Positions 22,030 through 32,978 of a DNA stretch of 64,000 nucleotides are shown one piece after another (the stretch's first letter is position 1; each line of letters starts with the position of its first letter). The DNA lies in contig OZ029919.1 in assembly GCA_964023275.1 (NCBI GenBank), positions 10,494,202-10,558,201 of the forward strand, in the 5' to 3' direction. Under the pieces are notes generated by a model. It was not told where the DNA came from. It worked only from the letters and a program-made list of their open reading frames with translations, and made no database searches. The position numbers were made by a program, and so were the translations under genes. This stretch comes from Norana najaformis (Eukaryota; Annelida; Clitellata; Crassiclitellata; Hormogastridae).

Positions 22030-22383
22030 CCCATGAGAAGGACAGGAAGCTATTTAATCGGCGTTTCAACCTTTAATCGGGACTAAATATTATTTACTTC
22101 TTAGGTTCTGGACATTTTACTAAACACTAAAATATAATATAGCGACAGATCACGTGCCTGAACATAAGGTCATCTGCATCATCAGCAATGACTGAAATGT
22201 ATTGGCGCTAAATGTTTGCTGTTTTACAGACCTATGTGATTTTTCTATGGCACTGCCGTTAACCTTTTTTTGTGGTTTCGTTTTGTGTTGCGAATTTTCT
22301 GTAGTTGTTTGTCTGCTTGTTTTGAAACATTTAGTTCATTATTAAACCTATTGTTTTATAAAGTATTTCGTTTAGAAAGTAAA

Positions 22384-22542
22384 CTCTAGCGCCTGAGAGG
22401 TTTCTTAAAAGGCGCTAGGCCCTATGTAAATATCAAGAAACACACATACATACAGTCAGCACACTTTTGTGCTGCAATGTATGTATGTCTGTATATGGGC
22501 TTTGTATAGCACGTTTTTACAGACCTCTCAAAAGCTCTAGAG
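22384..22542. mobile_element. Fold-back (MITE-like) element
   Basis: CTCTAGCGCCTGAGAGGTTTCTTAAAAGGCGCTAGG is matched in reverse by GTATAGCACGTTTTTACAGACCTCTCAAAAGCTCTAGAG. The arms are about 40 bp, joined by a CATA-rich loop. Absent from copy A. The arms resemble the retroposon tail motif at 6018-6115. Confidence 0.65.
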
Positions 22543-22814
22543 CTCAGTGAAGCCTGCTCATATACATGTACAGCTTGCTGTAAACAATTGAATCATTGCG
22601 ATTTGAGTACTTACTGGTCGAGAATATAACTTGAACAAATCTCTGAGAATGTTTGGGATTGTCAAGCTGCCCGTTGTGTAGTGCTTTAACCCATATAAGT
22701 TTTCTGGTATATTGGCTGTATTGTCAAAATCGCAGAAAAATGTCCATGAGGCTGCGTCGTTTTCTGCCGTAACATTGTAAGTCTATAAACGGAATGTAAA
22801 ATTTACCAATTGCA

Positions 22815-22940
22815 ACACCACCGTATTTATTATCATCATCGTCATGACAATTATCATGATAATGATCACAATCATCGCAATTTTGGTTGCCATCATTATA
22901 ATCATCATTATCATAATCATCATCAACAACAACAACACAG
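22815..22940. repeat. (CAT)n/(CAA)n tract in CAP-B intron 1
   Basis: Homologous to 1555-1700 in copy A. Confidence 0.85.
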
Positions 22941-23080
22941 CCAGTGTTGTCTTCGCCGTCGAATTTATATAATGGAAGTCAGCATAATCCATACTATAAA
23001 ACAAAAACGTAAAACAACAACACAATTGTTCAAATGCGTTCCACAATAGACACTCCTTAGAAACATTGTCCTGAGGTGGA

Positions 23081-23811
23081 TGTCATGGTTTACGTGGGAT
23101 GGTGAATTAAACCATAGGCCTAACCAGCCGGGGAGGTTGTGAGCGGTGCCGAGACAAGAAATATTGGAATGACCACAACACCGATATTTATACCTATATT
23201 AACACATTTAACATATATACACACTAGAGTTATATTTACAGTGTCATTACGTTTTTTAACACCCCGTCGATGGTCGTGCCCTTCCCAGGTCCCCCCAACC
23301 CCAACTGGTTAAAACTCACGGTTCCGTGGTGGGGTGAGTCCTGAGAGGAGCGAGGCGACAGTTTCTTTGTCTTGGGTTTTCACCAACCTTTTCGTGACTC
23401 TTTCCACGTAGACGGGTGAAAGAAGCGGCCTGTCCTTGACACGTCCTTGCCACAGGCGGCGCCCTGAAGCGAGCGTCCACACGTCCTTCAGCGACAACTG
23501 AACTCGCACTTCGACGAAGTCTCCTTCGTTCCGCAACGTCTCGTTCTTCTGCGTATCTTTCGTGCGTTCTTGACGGAAGCCTCGTTCTTCTGCGAAGACT
23601 GAAATGAACTCAACTGAACTCCTTTGTTCGCACACCTCGTCTTTATCCTCCTCTCTTCGTAGGTCGACGTCATGCCCATCCCATGAACCCTCTGGACCCC
23701 ACGGCCATCAACCGACCATCGACATGTATTTATATTTATAGTCTAGTCACTTATACAGTATATGATATTATCAAGAGATGGTTCGCCTGTAAACCAGGGC
23801 AATTCGTGACA
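23081..23811 (+). mobile_element. Solo LTR with 5-bp target duplication GTGGA
   Basis: Starts TGTCATGGTTTACG and ends AATTCGTGACA, so the terminal inverted repeat is TGTCA/TGACA. GTGGA occurs immediately before (23076-23080) and after (23812-23816). Copy A has no insert at the corresponding place (near 1838-1845). 731 bases, GC-rich in the middle. Frames within it (for example 23309-23635 minus) have no recognised domain and are taken as non-coding. It sits in intron 1 of CAP copy B. Confidence 0.85.
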
Positions 23812-24389
23812 GTGGAACTGATCTATTGGCTGAGGCGCAAATACGACCACGTTAATTCAACGACACAACAATTATTATATCGCCCAACTTGCGTCGGTAC
23901 TATTTACTCGAAAAGATTGAGGAATGAGTGTGCCCAAAGTGCGTGGTATTTCATGAACGGTCACCTGTCCAAGTCCGAACTGGGATCAATGTTGCTGAAG
24001 TTCAACGCACCAGTCAGCTTCTTCACAACAGCGCGAAGTGGTCACCCATTGCTTATAATTGCAACTCTATGGTTAAGTCAGTTTTGAGTCTAGTGCGCAT
24101 TTATTCGTTTCTATACAACAACTGGAGTTTACCCTAGAAGTGTTACGAATATGTAACAGAATTAAAGCCTTGAAGCGGTATAAGATTTTACAACGGACTC
24201 TTTAAGGGACTGGACTTGCAGACAGGTATAGCACAAAATGCATGTGCGGCCTTACATCCATAGTCTTCATGTACGTCTCTGCCCCTTCCACACAAGACTA
24301 GGGTTTTCAGCACTGCCATTCCCAAGCATAGGCAGGTTAGGCAGTTGCCTAAGGGCAGCAGTTGCCGAAGACGGCAATATGAACTAGAA

Positions 24390-24480
24390 GATAATTTTAA
24401 AAATTAAATAATAGTAATAATGATAACAATACTAACAATAATGATAATAACAATAACAAAACGAATAAACATAGCATTAT
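24390..24480. repeat. (AATAAT/AACAAT)n AT-rich tract
   Basis: Imperfect AATAATGATAACAATAC-type repeats. The following stretch, 24580-24800, is the dispersed repeat related to 11330-11490. Confidence 0.6.
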
Positions 24481-24869
24481 TAAAACATTAACATATATGT
24501 TACAAAACAAGGAAAAATAGAAAATCCCAAGCCTTCATCAGTAATTAATCGGTTTCGATTCATAGAAGTCGGGGAGCGTAAAAGTCTAGTCTGTCACTAG
24601 GACAGAAAAGATACTTCAAAAGTTCCACCACCAACCCCAAGAAAGCCCCACATAAGAAATGAGTAGCCTTCGTCGAACATACCCTGTCAGTGGAAAGATC
24701 AAACGGCGAGGAAAGGGACTTGCCACCCACCCTCATATTGCCGAGGTTAGGAAAATTAATTTGCTAACACTTTAAACCAATAGCAGCCCCTCGGTGTAAA
24801 CTGAAGAGATTGGTGTCCTGCATGTTCTGTTATTCATTAAAATATTCATGATATTCTGTACAGTAGTTG

Positions 24870-24963
24870 AGCTTTGTCACGGTGTAGCTTATTTCTTTTC
24901 GGAGTTTGACCTACTAACGTTATAAACCTAATTGGTGATATTATGTAACTTTACGGCCAAAGA
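24870..24963. repeat. Left arm of inverted repeat around the CAP-B promoter/exon 1
   Basis: AGCTTTGTCACGGTGTAGCTTATTTC..ACGTTATAAACCTAATTGG recurs inverted at 25826-25914. The forward arm corresponds to copy A 3950-4040, so the inverted arm is the derived one. Confidence 0.75.
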
Positions 24964-25413
24964 TGCCAGCAAATTCCTTTTAATGTTTAATTCTTTAGCT
25001 GCTTGATTCTTAAAATTCCGTTGAAGTAGTAACAGTGATGAACTAACCATGTATGGCATATTTGAGGATCCGACTGTTCTCCTCAGATTGTTCATCATCG
25101 TAACGCTTTCAGTTCTATCACTTGGCCAAATAGATCTTCTTATCTTGTTCCCTTTAGGAGTTTCTTTGGCATAATTTTTCTCATCGTTAGATTTTCCTTC
25201 CAATGGGTCAACCCGATGCTTCACTCCTGCGGCCCAACGGTCCAGTTTTTGTTCTTCGGCGCTGCACGCATAGAAACAAGCAAGCGATAACGCAATCAAC
25301 ATGCGAATGAAGAAAGCCATTTTCTTCGTAGACTTTCTAACTTCTCGACAAAGAAGCACCAACAGCCAGAATACAGTCTGAGAATTCTTATAGACCGATG
25401 CGTGAATTGAAGC

Positions 25414-25421
25414 TTTTTATA
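25414..25421 (-). promoter_or_regulatory. TATA box of CAP gene copy B
   Basis: TATAAAAA on the minus strand, 94 bases upstream of the ATG at 25320, with the same AGCTTCAAT context as copy A (4946-4953). Conservation of spacing and flanks supports a real core promoter. Confidence 0.6.
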
Positions 25422-25825
25422 CAGCGAATGTTTTTTGATAGGCCTGTTATAATTTTGTAAGCGGCCGGGGTAAACCTGACTTAGCCATATTTGACAGCTT
25501 CCTCTTCTGAAAATTGTTTGCAGTCTTCAAATAGGTGGTGAATAACACCGAGAAGGAAGAACTTCTACATTTGCATATATATGTACATATGTCTCCTACA
25601 TAACCACCTGTATCAGGAATGCAAATGAAGAAGTTCATTCTTCATGGTGTGATTCACCGCCTATTATAAGGATTTAAAAAAAAAATTATACAGAGCTTTC
25701 TTTGGTTAGTCGGCTTGTGACGTTGAAGCCACTAGCTGCCGTTGGAAACCGTGCGTACAACGGTACAACACAGAAAAGGCAAAGCTCAGCATGCCAGTGC
25801 ATGAGAAATTGTGCAGTAATAGATG

Positions 25826-25914
25826 TAGGCCTAAATTAGACAAAATCACCAATTAGGTTTATAACGTTAGCAGGTCAAACTATGAGAAGAAATAAGCTGC
25901 ACCGTTACAAAGCT
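25826..25914. repeat. Right (inverted) arm around the CAP-B promoter/exon 1
   Basis: The reverse complement matches 24870-24963. At some positions it is closer to copy A (TTTGTCTAATTT) than to the forward arm of copy B. Confidence 0.75.
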
Positions 25915-26140
25915 AAACTTTTCAATTTATTTTTAACCCAAAGTAGCCTATACAGATTGGCTGCTATAATTATTTCAAATTGCTTCCAGTTGCATATAGT
26001 ATCTCCCAAAAGTTTCAGTTGAAATTACTTGCTAAAAATTGCTCAGATTTGTTTCATCAGAGTCTCTTGCGATCGGGGCTTCGCATCATAATCAATGAAG
26101 ACCCCTAACAGCACTCCTTCAGAACACCACTTTCCTTTAA

Positions 26141-26632
26141 TTTGGAAATATTGAAAGAGACGGGTCGAGTGCCAACCGATCGGTGTAGTAGTGACTTGCA
26201 CTCTGATCACTGGCCGTCATCGGGACAGAGTATGTAATCCGGGGCGGAGGGCTGTCACACACCATTGTCGATGAGCTACGATGGAGCACCTGAGGGGACA
26301 CGTGGCGGTAGCCCGGTTCGAATTGGAGAGTGACAAGCGGCCGCCTGTAAAGCAAGTGGTTGGCTCGGAGTGGGTCGCCCTGTTGCGTGCAGGGTGAAAT
26401 CCTGAAACCCCGACCCCAGGGGCAAAGCGAGAAGGCACTACAGCATTCTTTGAACTGGTGACGGAAACTGTATCGATACACTTGATGGACGAGTGCTTTA
26501 TGCACGAATCCACCTCTGGACCACTCCCGAGAGGGGGGAGTCTTACCTATGTCGCAGATTGGATATGTCAAATTGAAGAAATTCAAAAAGCGCAAGGGTA
26601 ATGGCCTGGAGTGACTAGTCCTCTCTTAAGGA
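26141..26632 (-). pseudogene. Insert with a probable RT fragment (TQQGDPL), flanked by a duplicated target
   Basis: The sequence CACTCCTTCAGAACAYCAC occurs on both sides (26115 and 26634) but once in copy A (7853), so this block was inserted into copy B. A minus-strand frame reads HQVYRYSF, then ISPCTQQGDPLRANHLL and LQFEPGY. This resembles the RT finger/palm stretch with QQGDPLGPLLF of the polyprotein at 31931-32960, but the YxDD residues are gone. It is more GC-rich than its flanks. A chance resemblance cannot be excluded. Confidence 0.45.
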
Positions 26633-26635
26633 ATG

Positions 26636-27075
26636 TCACTCCTTCAGAACATCACATTCCTTTCTTCACCCTCCCACCAGCAGCCACGTATTATGAACTG
26701 GTCTTTCACTTATGATCCAAATTCACACAGTTGTTGCACATGCTATTGACTGGATAAATTCAACATTGTCATAATAAAATCAGCATACAGTTATCTCCGT
26801 CTCGAAGAAACCTATAAAGGGCACACGTGCACATCTATTGGTTAAAAGGAATTTCTGTTCCCTATAACCCTTGTAACTTAGTCCCACTCAAAAAGACGTT
26901 CCCGCGCCCAACCTACGTACTTAGACTGTGATACTTGCATTCTAGTTGGCGGTGGCAAACAAGTCAACCGTAGCGCTACGGTTGAGTGATATCCAATGTT
27001 GCGTACTTAAGTGTATTAAGCGATACATTTTGAATCATACATGTACGTATTTACCCAGGTTAGGAATTTTAGGTT
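26636..27075. repeat. Near-identical core of the duplication (partner 7855-8295)
   Basis: See 7855-8295. Carries the same 22-bp palindrome at 26964-26985. Confidence 0.85.
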
Positions 27076-27344
27076 CTTCTTGCAGCAGAGATTTCCACAG
27101 TGAAATTCGTAAGCTTGTCATGCACTTCAGCGTCTGCAGTACAAAGGGCTTATTTACACATACCAATTCATTAGCTCTGCATACGCATGCGCCTGAAGAC
27201 TGTTCAGTTTAACAGTATTTTTACTTTTTCGGGTCGGAAACACCTGTGTTGACTTTATCCTCTGAGAGGCGTTTTATAAATCTCAGATTACAAATTACAA
27301 TCTTGATCACAAACGATACTTCCTCTATGAAGTTTCTTGAACCA

Positions 27345-27470
27345 TACATACATTCATAAATACATGCATGCATACATACCTACATATGTCCATATATAAC
27401 CACACATGCATTCATATACACATTCATACATACATACATGCATACATATATACATACATACAAACATACG
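27345..27470. repeat. (CATA)n microsatellite
   Basis: CATACATACAT with CATG variants. Homologous to 8465-8570. Confidence 0.85.
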
Positions 27471-28367
27471 CAGAGTGACGCGGCGTCTGTTGAACGTATT
27501 GGCTTGTGACCTCCCGCGTTCATCTGTTTCCACATTCAGTCCAGCACAGCTGCGACACCGCCCTTGTCCCAGTCGTATAGGCCTAAAAGTTGCAGTACGT
27601 TTTGGAACTAGTTTCTCATCTTGGACTTACTATGGCCACTAACTGAGCCTCCCTCAGTACCACTGTCAGGGACGTCAGTGTCTGGAGGCGTTGGTTAGTG
27701 GTCATCTTCGTCTTCACTCAGTGGCGGAAATCACCGGGCGCCAGAGGGGGACTGTCCCCCAAAATTTTGAGTGGGGGATTATCCCCAAAGTTAAAACTTC
27801 TAACGAGGGGACAGTAAATGGGAACAGTGCTAAACCAAGCACTGAAATGCTTTCTTCAACTGTTATGCATTGTTTCAGTTTCTTTGCCTTGTTCAACAAC
27901 CATTTTTGAGTTTAAATAATTCATGTCGGTCGGAATCGTTAAAGCATCAACAGGTACAGCAAATTAAACCACTGTGTCCTCCTACAGGATGGACTGTGAG
28001 GGTTAACTTTCACTTTAAGAGGCTTCTTTCACTTTGACTCAGTATTCTTCAGTTCTGGAATGTCTGGATGAAATATCGCACGATGAAGTATCATCTTCCA
28101 CCGTGGCAGCTTGCGCACCTGGTTCTAGGTTTTTTGCAGAAATTACAGGTGCTGTTTGGATTTAAAACGGCTCTAAAGATTTTTGCACCATTGGAAAGCC
28201 TTAACCGTTCATTGCAATCAATATATCATACTGTATCTGGAATGCTCGCAGCTGTTCTGAAAACTGATTTCTTTTCGCAACGATGCTATATATCTGATGC
28301 TCTGATGCAAGAATGCAATGACATTATAAAGAAGCTTGACTTGGAACCCTTTGCATTATTTACAATC

Positions 28368-29877
28368 CAACCACTCCGTTCAACCCGCTCCTCTTCTGCC
28401 CTACACTTCTCCGCCCGCCCGTCACCTCATCCTTAAAATTTGGTAATCGCTTCGTAGCCATAGCTGCCCCACCACTTTGAAATAAACTTCCCCTAAACTG
28501 CGACAGTTATCTGACCCATCATAGAAACTCGCCTACGCTCCACCCTTTGCAATTTCTGCATTGGCCTTTCACTCGAAACTGAAAACACTCCTCTTTCACA
28601 GATCCTAATCTGCTGACTCCTCTTCATCTTCTTATCTCTCTTTCCGCTCCAATCCCAAACATCACCCACCATAGCCGCCTGTAGCGACTCCCCTCCCACC
28701 GTGTCCTCAGCTCTGTGCTCTTACTCACTCACTTCAATTTGTTCAGTGGAGAGGACGTCACGGCGCCTAGCAGGGATCTACTGCTGGACTTGCGTAAATC
28801 AAACATGTATATATCTATACATCAAACAAGAGTTCATTTGTTTCTAATTAACAGTTTTAATGTGTGTTAAAAGACAAAGAAAACAAACGATAACAAATGA
28901 TAATACTATACATATATATACTAAAACGATATCAAAGTTCACCTTAACCTACCTACCTAGGCCAGCATTGTTCTACCAATTGCAAAACGGTTATTGACAT
29001 TACTAATTCAGAGGATAATAATAATAATAGATAAAATGAACCTCCCACGATGGCCGGCAGGTGTTTGATTCGAGTGATCGCTCAGTCCAGCATGGGAGGC
29101 ACTCACGCGCCACCAGATAGCAATCTCTCCTCGCACTGGTTGATACACTCGCAGCTCAATTTTCACCCGGCCAAGCGGATGATTTCAATTCGTCTGAAGA
29201 GGTCGTGTCACGACAGAATCGACTGAACAGTGCAGAGTTTATGTTGTCCAGACCGCTCAGGCATTTGCTCATCGAGCCAACCACTTTGCAATCCACTTTC
29301 TTTAACGAGTCGGAAGAAACAACTCTCAAGACCACACAGTTTCGTCCAAGACTCGGAGTTTGCCTCCCGCGACGAAACGAACGTCCCCACGATCAACGTC
29401 CTCGGCAGAACTGCCCTTTCGGGCGCGAAGAGTAGCGTCCTCAGAAATTCTTCCGCCTGTAGGGTAGATCAGTACTGCCCTACCCTGGCTCAGTACGGCC
29501 CCATCACACAGCCCGCGCCAGTTTAGCGTTCCCCTTTCCCACATTTACATACATATATATATACACATTGCAATGCTGGCCGTGGCTAGACAAATATATA
29601 TCTACAATGCTGGCCACTCAGTACATCTATACCACTATCTATACACATATCTGTACCCACTCAGTGAGTCACTCACTTCTGCAAGACGGGATATGTGCCT
29701 ACAGGGGAATCGCTACACCGCCACACTGTCTCTATGCAGACTTTTGGATCTTGACCTGGAACAGAACCACTTATGCCTATCGATTTGGTTTTGACTCAGC
29801 GCCTTTGAATAAGCTGGTCCCCGTGACGTGGCTTTTGAAGGGCGCTGTAGAAATCTCGAGATTACGATTACGATGCT
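28368..29877 (+). mobile_element. LINE 3' end nested in the hAT element, itself split
   Basis: The start reads FGNRFVAIAAPPL*NKLPLN (28437-28496), a CR1-like C-terminus with a stop. A 3' UTR follows (AACACTCCTCTTTCACAGATCC, CAAACATCACCCACCATAG). It resumes at about 29690 with ACTGTCTCTATGCAGACTTTTGG and ends GCTGTAGAAATCTCGAGATTACGATTACG. The same 3' UTR and tail occur, mostly inverted, at 34930, 35780, 37562, 49310 and 51885. Confidence 0.7.
28738..29664. mobile_element. Unidentified ~0.93-kb insertion inside the nested LINE
   Basis: Splits the LINE 3' UTR. CACTCACTTC is present at both edges (28727-28736 and 29668-29677), a likely target duplication. The interior contains a GC-richer part (29040-29540) without a recognisable protein. 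Class unknown. Confidence 0.45.
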
Positions 29878-30754
29878 GTACCGCGACAACGCGAACTTCC
29901 GAAGAATGCCACCAATATAAAAACATTTGTAGCTCAGACATGTACAGAACATTACCGACCGACCTATTTAATGTTAATTGATACTGCCATCTTGAATCTG
30001 CGGCACCTTTTTGGAGATAGTGCTGGGCTTTGTGCCTCCTACAAAGGCACTTAAAACGTTTTACTTTCTGGCACTATTGATGAGCAGAGTTGTGTGTAAG
30101 TAGCCTTCAGCTACAGATGCCATTATTTCTTATAAAACGTCCAGTGAAAACTGTCAACGAGGCAGCCTCAATAATGCTGGAAATGGTTCCTGCAGTTCGA
30201 GGAGAATTTTCTGAGATAGAGAAGCTTGTCCGATTGCTACTGGTATGTCCTGCCTCTTCTGCAGAAGTCACAAGAAGTTTTAGTGCTCTCAGAAGGCTCA
30301 AGACATATGGCTAAGAAGCACTATGACAGAAACTAGATTGAATTCAGTGGTTGTCTACAACACCCATCAAGACCTGATTGATTCAATTGACACGCAGAGT
30401 TGATTTGCGCATTTATTTCCAGGTTCACCATAAGATCTAATTTGTTTGGTGGCAAACTACAAAATGAATGATTGCATACCTCCCCATTTATGACGCACTA
30501 CCCCTATCCACCAACTGTGAATAAGAAGTGTTCAAAAATTTTAACGTATTTGCAACAGTACGCATAGAAAATTGTACAAAGCATACAGTAAACCTTCTGT
30601 TTGTTGTCCGTAATTAAAAAGTCATTAGCAGTTTCGGCTTATTTAGCCTTCACTTAGAATCTACATATTTACTCCGTCATATGAACTCCTATAATCTGCA
30701 TGCAATTGATGAATTATGAATATTTGTGTAGTCTCTGTCCACCCATTTATATTT

Positions 30755-31418
30755 ACTGCTCCCTCTGTCCCCCATAAAAAAAACAAAAAATGCAAAAACA
30801 AATTGTCGGCGCTATCACGTCGTCTCCCAAAGTTATGTACAGATTTTCGCCTCTGTCTTCACTTGAACACTCAAATGCATCCTCTTCTTCACCATCCAAC
30901 TCTTCTAAGAGAATGTTTTTAACTTCTTGCACTGAATATGTACGTTTAGCCATCTCAAAATACATACGTATAGCAATTATCACAACAAATAAGCACATTC
31001 TGACCATTGCTGACTTATGGTTATACATTGCAGACTATATAATGATGTTAGACAGATAAAATAAAATCTAAATCTCATTGCTTTGTTAAGTGGAATTAAC
31101 TTTTGTTCAGACGGTATTTAGTTCGATACATTTCTAACAATTTCTATTAGGTCAATATGGTTCTTATTTAACATCTTAATCTGGTGTCAGAATGACCCCA
31201 GTGGTAGGCTATTCAATGTTGCAGATTGTGAAGTGTGCCACCCGTTTCAAAAGAAAAGCACAAGTGGCACTAACAATAGTCCCCTATATAATTTTGTAAA
31301 GAACGGTTATATCTATAAAGCCAACAAAATTCATTATTAAAATACTGCATGTTATGTGAGAGCGGTGATGAATGCAAACTCGTTTAGGGTCATTTTGACC
31401 CCAGTGGTAATTCCAGGG
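30755..31418 (-). mobile_element. Truncated piggyBac-like element (5' end and transposase N-terminus)
   Basis: The minus strand begins CCCTGGAATTACCACTGGGG (to about 31416), piggyBac-like CCC terminus; TTACCACTGGGGTCA-like sequence recurs at 31185-31210. From 30960 down it reads MAKRTYSVQEVKNILLEELD and EEEDAFECSSED, as in piggyBac transposase N-termini, then ends near 30790. No catalytic domain remains. The expected TTAA target appears as CTAA. Confidence 0.5.
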
Positions 31419-31930
31419 CTAAGAACATTAGCTTCGAATGACCTAAACGGCGTAATACCACCGGCAGTACCAGTTACTCTCAGTAAGTAAGCACCCATGA
31501 AAGTTATAAAGTTGTTGTAGTATAGGCCTATTACACTGCTCAGTAGGCTTAGTCACTTCAGTAATTGCTGTAGTAGGAAGGAAAGGAGGAGAAAGACGCG
31601 CTAATGAAGATAAGTGATACACATACAGAAATCTGGAAGAGATCAATTTACAACTTCAGAGGAAATGGCGACGTCTGGATTGGACCGACTGACCTGCTCA
31701 CTCAGCTGAAAGGCGCCAACTTAATTAAGTGACGAGTGAAGAACTCTGCCAGGTGGTGCACGCATTAAAGTACTGTTTAGGAAAACCACACCTTCCCAGT
31801 AAGCTGTCTGTAAGTTAAGAAATTCGCATATTACTGTTGAGATGTCAATGGGACAAACAGATCGTTACACCCGCTAAACGGTGCACAACTGTTTGCAATC
31901 CCACCCCCAAACTCCCACATTTCCTCTAAA

Positions 31931-32960
31931 GTGAGTAAGCCAGGACCATGCCGCCAGCAGGCTATCTCTGTAACGATCTCACCCAAACTAGAAGACGAGA
32001 ACATCAGGGTAGCAGTAAGACTCCTGTGCTCTGAAGATAAGCCGATCTCGATTAGTGGGCAGAGGCATGAAGAGCTGATCTTGAAGCACCCCGCTCCTCC
32101 TCCAGATCACCCTGCCATACAGCCACCTACTTCTCACATTCCCTTCAAATTACAGAGGAAGACGTACTTGCTTGCATTCAGACTTTCCCTGCGGATTCTT
32201 CTGAGGGCCAGATGGTCTTCGACCCCAACGCATGTCTGAACTACTAAGCTGTTCTGAATCTGGTTCTGATCTAATCTCCACAATTACCGGCCTGGTCAAT
32301 GTCCTTCTGCCAGGAAAATGTCCTACTCATGTTAGCGCCACTCTCTCTGGAGGACCCTGTTGGCTAAGCGCAAGAAGTCGGGGTGTCAGCGCCCCATTGT
32401 CATCGAACATCACTGGCGTAGTTTAGCTTTCATATGCGCCAACGGTTTTGCTGTCCCCAGAGTCACAGCACACCTTTTGTCTAGGCAAGGATGGGGTGGA
32501 GTGCCTGTTGGATGCGTGGCAGCTACTCACGCAACCAAGCGCTTACTCAGTACACGAAAATGGGGTCAATTCTGGTTAAACTTTACTTCTACAATGCCTT
32601 TAATAGCCTGTTAGTGGATCATGTATACCATCTTGCGGGAACTAGCACCTTTCCGCCACACCGCTACCTACTTCTCACACTCCTTTCAAACTATAGAGTC
32701 AGCTCATTAAGAGCATCCCATGCCTAGAATATGATATTTTACATCTCCTGTCTAAGGTTGACCCTCAGCAAGCAGACCGGCTGGACCCACTGCTGTTGTG
32801 CCTCCCCCTGGGCGGTGAGGTGCAAGTAGTTGTTGCAGATGTGGCATTGATTGAGCAGACAAGCCCAAATCGATCAAAATGTAATACCGATAACTATACA
32901 ACAAACTTCAGCCAGTGTGTCAGATATGATGAGGCAGCAATTACATTGACTGTCTTTTAC
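31931..32960 (+). pseudogene. Non-LTR RT polyprotein, N-terminal/palm part
   Basis: Successive frames read VRLLCSEDKPISIS, ITGLVNVLLPGKCP, AKRKKSGCQRPIVIEHHWRSL, GVPVGCVAATHATKRLLS, WLNFTSTMPLIA (from VKLDFSNAFNSL) and PQQADRLDPLLLCLPLGGEV (from QQGDPLGPLLFCL). This order matches a widespread invertebrate RT polyprotein. Frameshifts and loss of the YxDD block make it dead. The rest follows at 33260-33520 and 37890-38640. Confidence 0.75.
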
Positions 32961-32978
32961 ACAAAAAGTTGACTAAAA

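Larger units (their letters stand above)
21209..25320 (-). pseudogene. CAP-superfamily secreted protein, copy B (premature stop)
   Basis: Exons correspond one to one with copy A: 25048-25320 (91 codons, signal peptide MAFFIRMLIALSLACFYACSA), 22615-22782 (56 codons), 21787-21905 and 21209-21344. All junctions and phases are kept. The frame reads ESVTMMNNLRRTVGSSNMPYM, then TYNVTAENDAASWTFFC, then TSFGCDLRQC. Exon 3 then has TAG at 21807-21809, codon 180, where copy A has TTG (LTLCLF). Beyond the stop the hinge GEECTECESGSFWCDYGLC is still open. Intron 1 holds a solo LTR and intron 2 a fold-back insertion. The retained frame suggests recent loss, or a truncated product lacking the last 50 or so residues; an assembly error is also possible. 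Confidence 0.75.
18225..27470. repeat. Segmental duplication, copy B
   Basis: Partner of 1-8570, in direct orientation. Relative to copy A it carries extra DNA at 18308-20937 (DNA transposon), about 21985-22545 (fold-back material), 23081-23811 (solo LTR) and about 26141-26632 (reverse-transcriptase piece). It lacks the CR1-like insert at 4092-4551 and the inverted-repeat element at 5427-6899 found in copy A. The right end fades in the (CATA)n tract near 27470. Confidence 0.9.
27719..30517 (+). mobile_element. hAT-type DNA transposon, interrupted
   Basis: Left end CAGTGGCGGAAATCACCGGG (27719-27738); right end ..CTATCCACCAACTG (to 30517) is its imperfect inverse. Two transposase pieces lie on the plus strand. 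28080-28370 reads FKTALKIFAPLESLNRSLQS and HTVSGMLAAVLKT. 30100-30400 reads LLLVCPASSAEVTRSFSALRRLKTY and TETRLNSVVVYNTHQDLIDSID, the classic hAT C-terminal dimerisation region. The interruption is a LINE (28368-29877). An 8-bp target duplication is not evident. Stops and frameshifts make it inactive. Confidence 0.75.

Noticed and set aside
23309-23635. 108-codon minus-strand gene
   Set aside because: Contained in the solo LTR (23081-23811), with no family motif.
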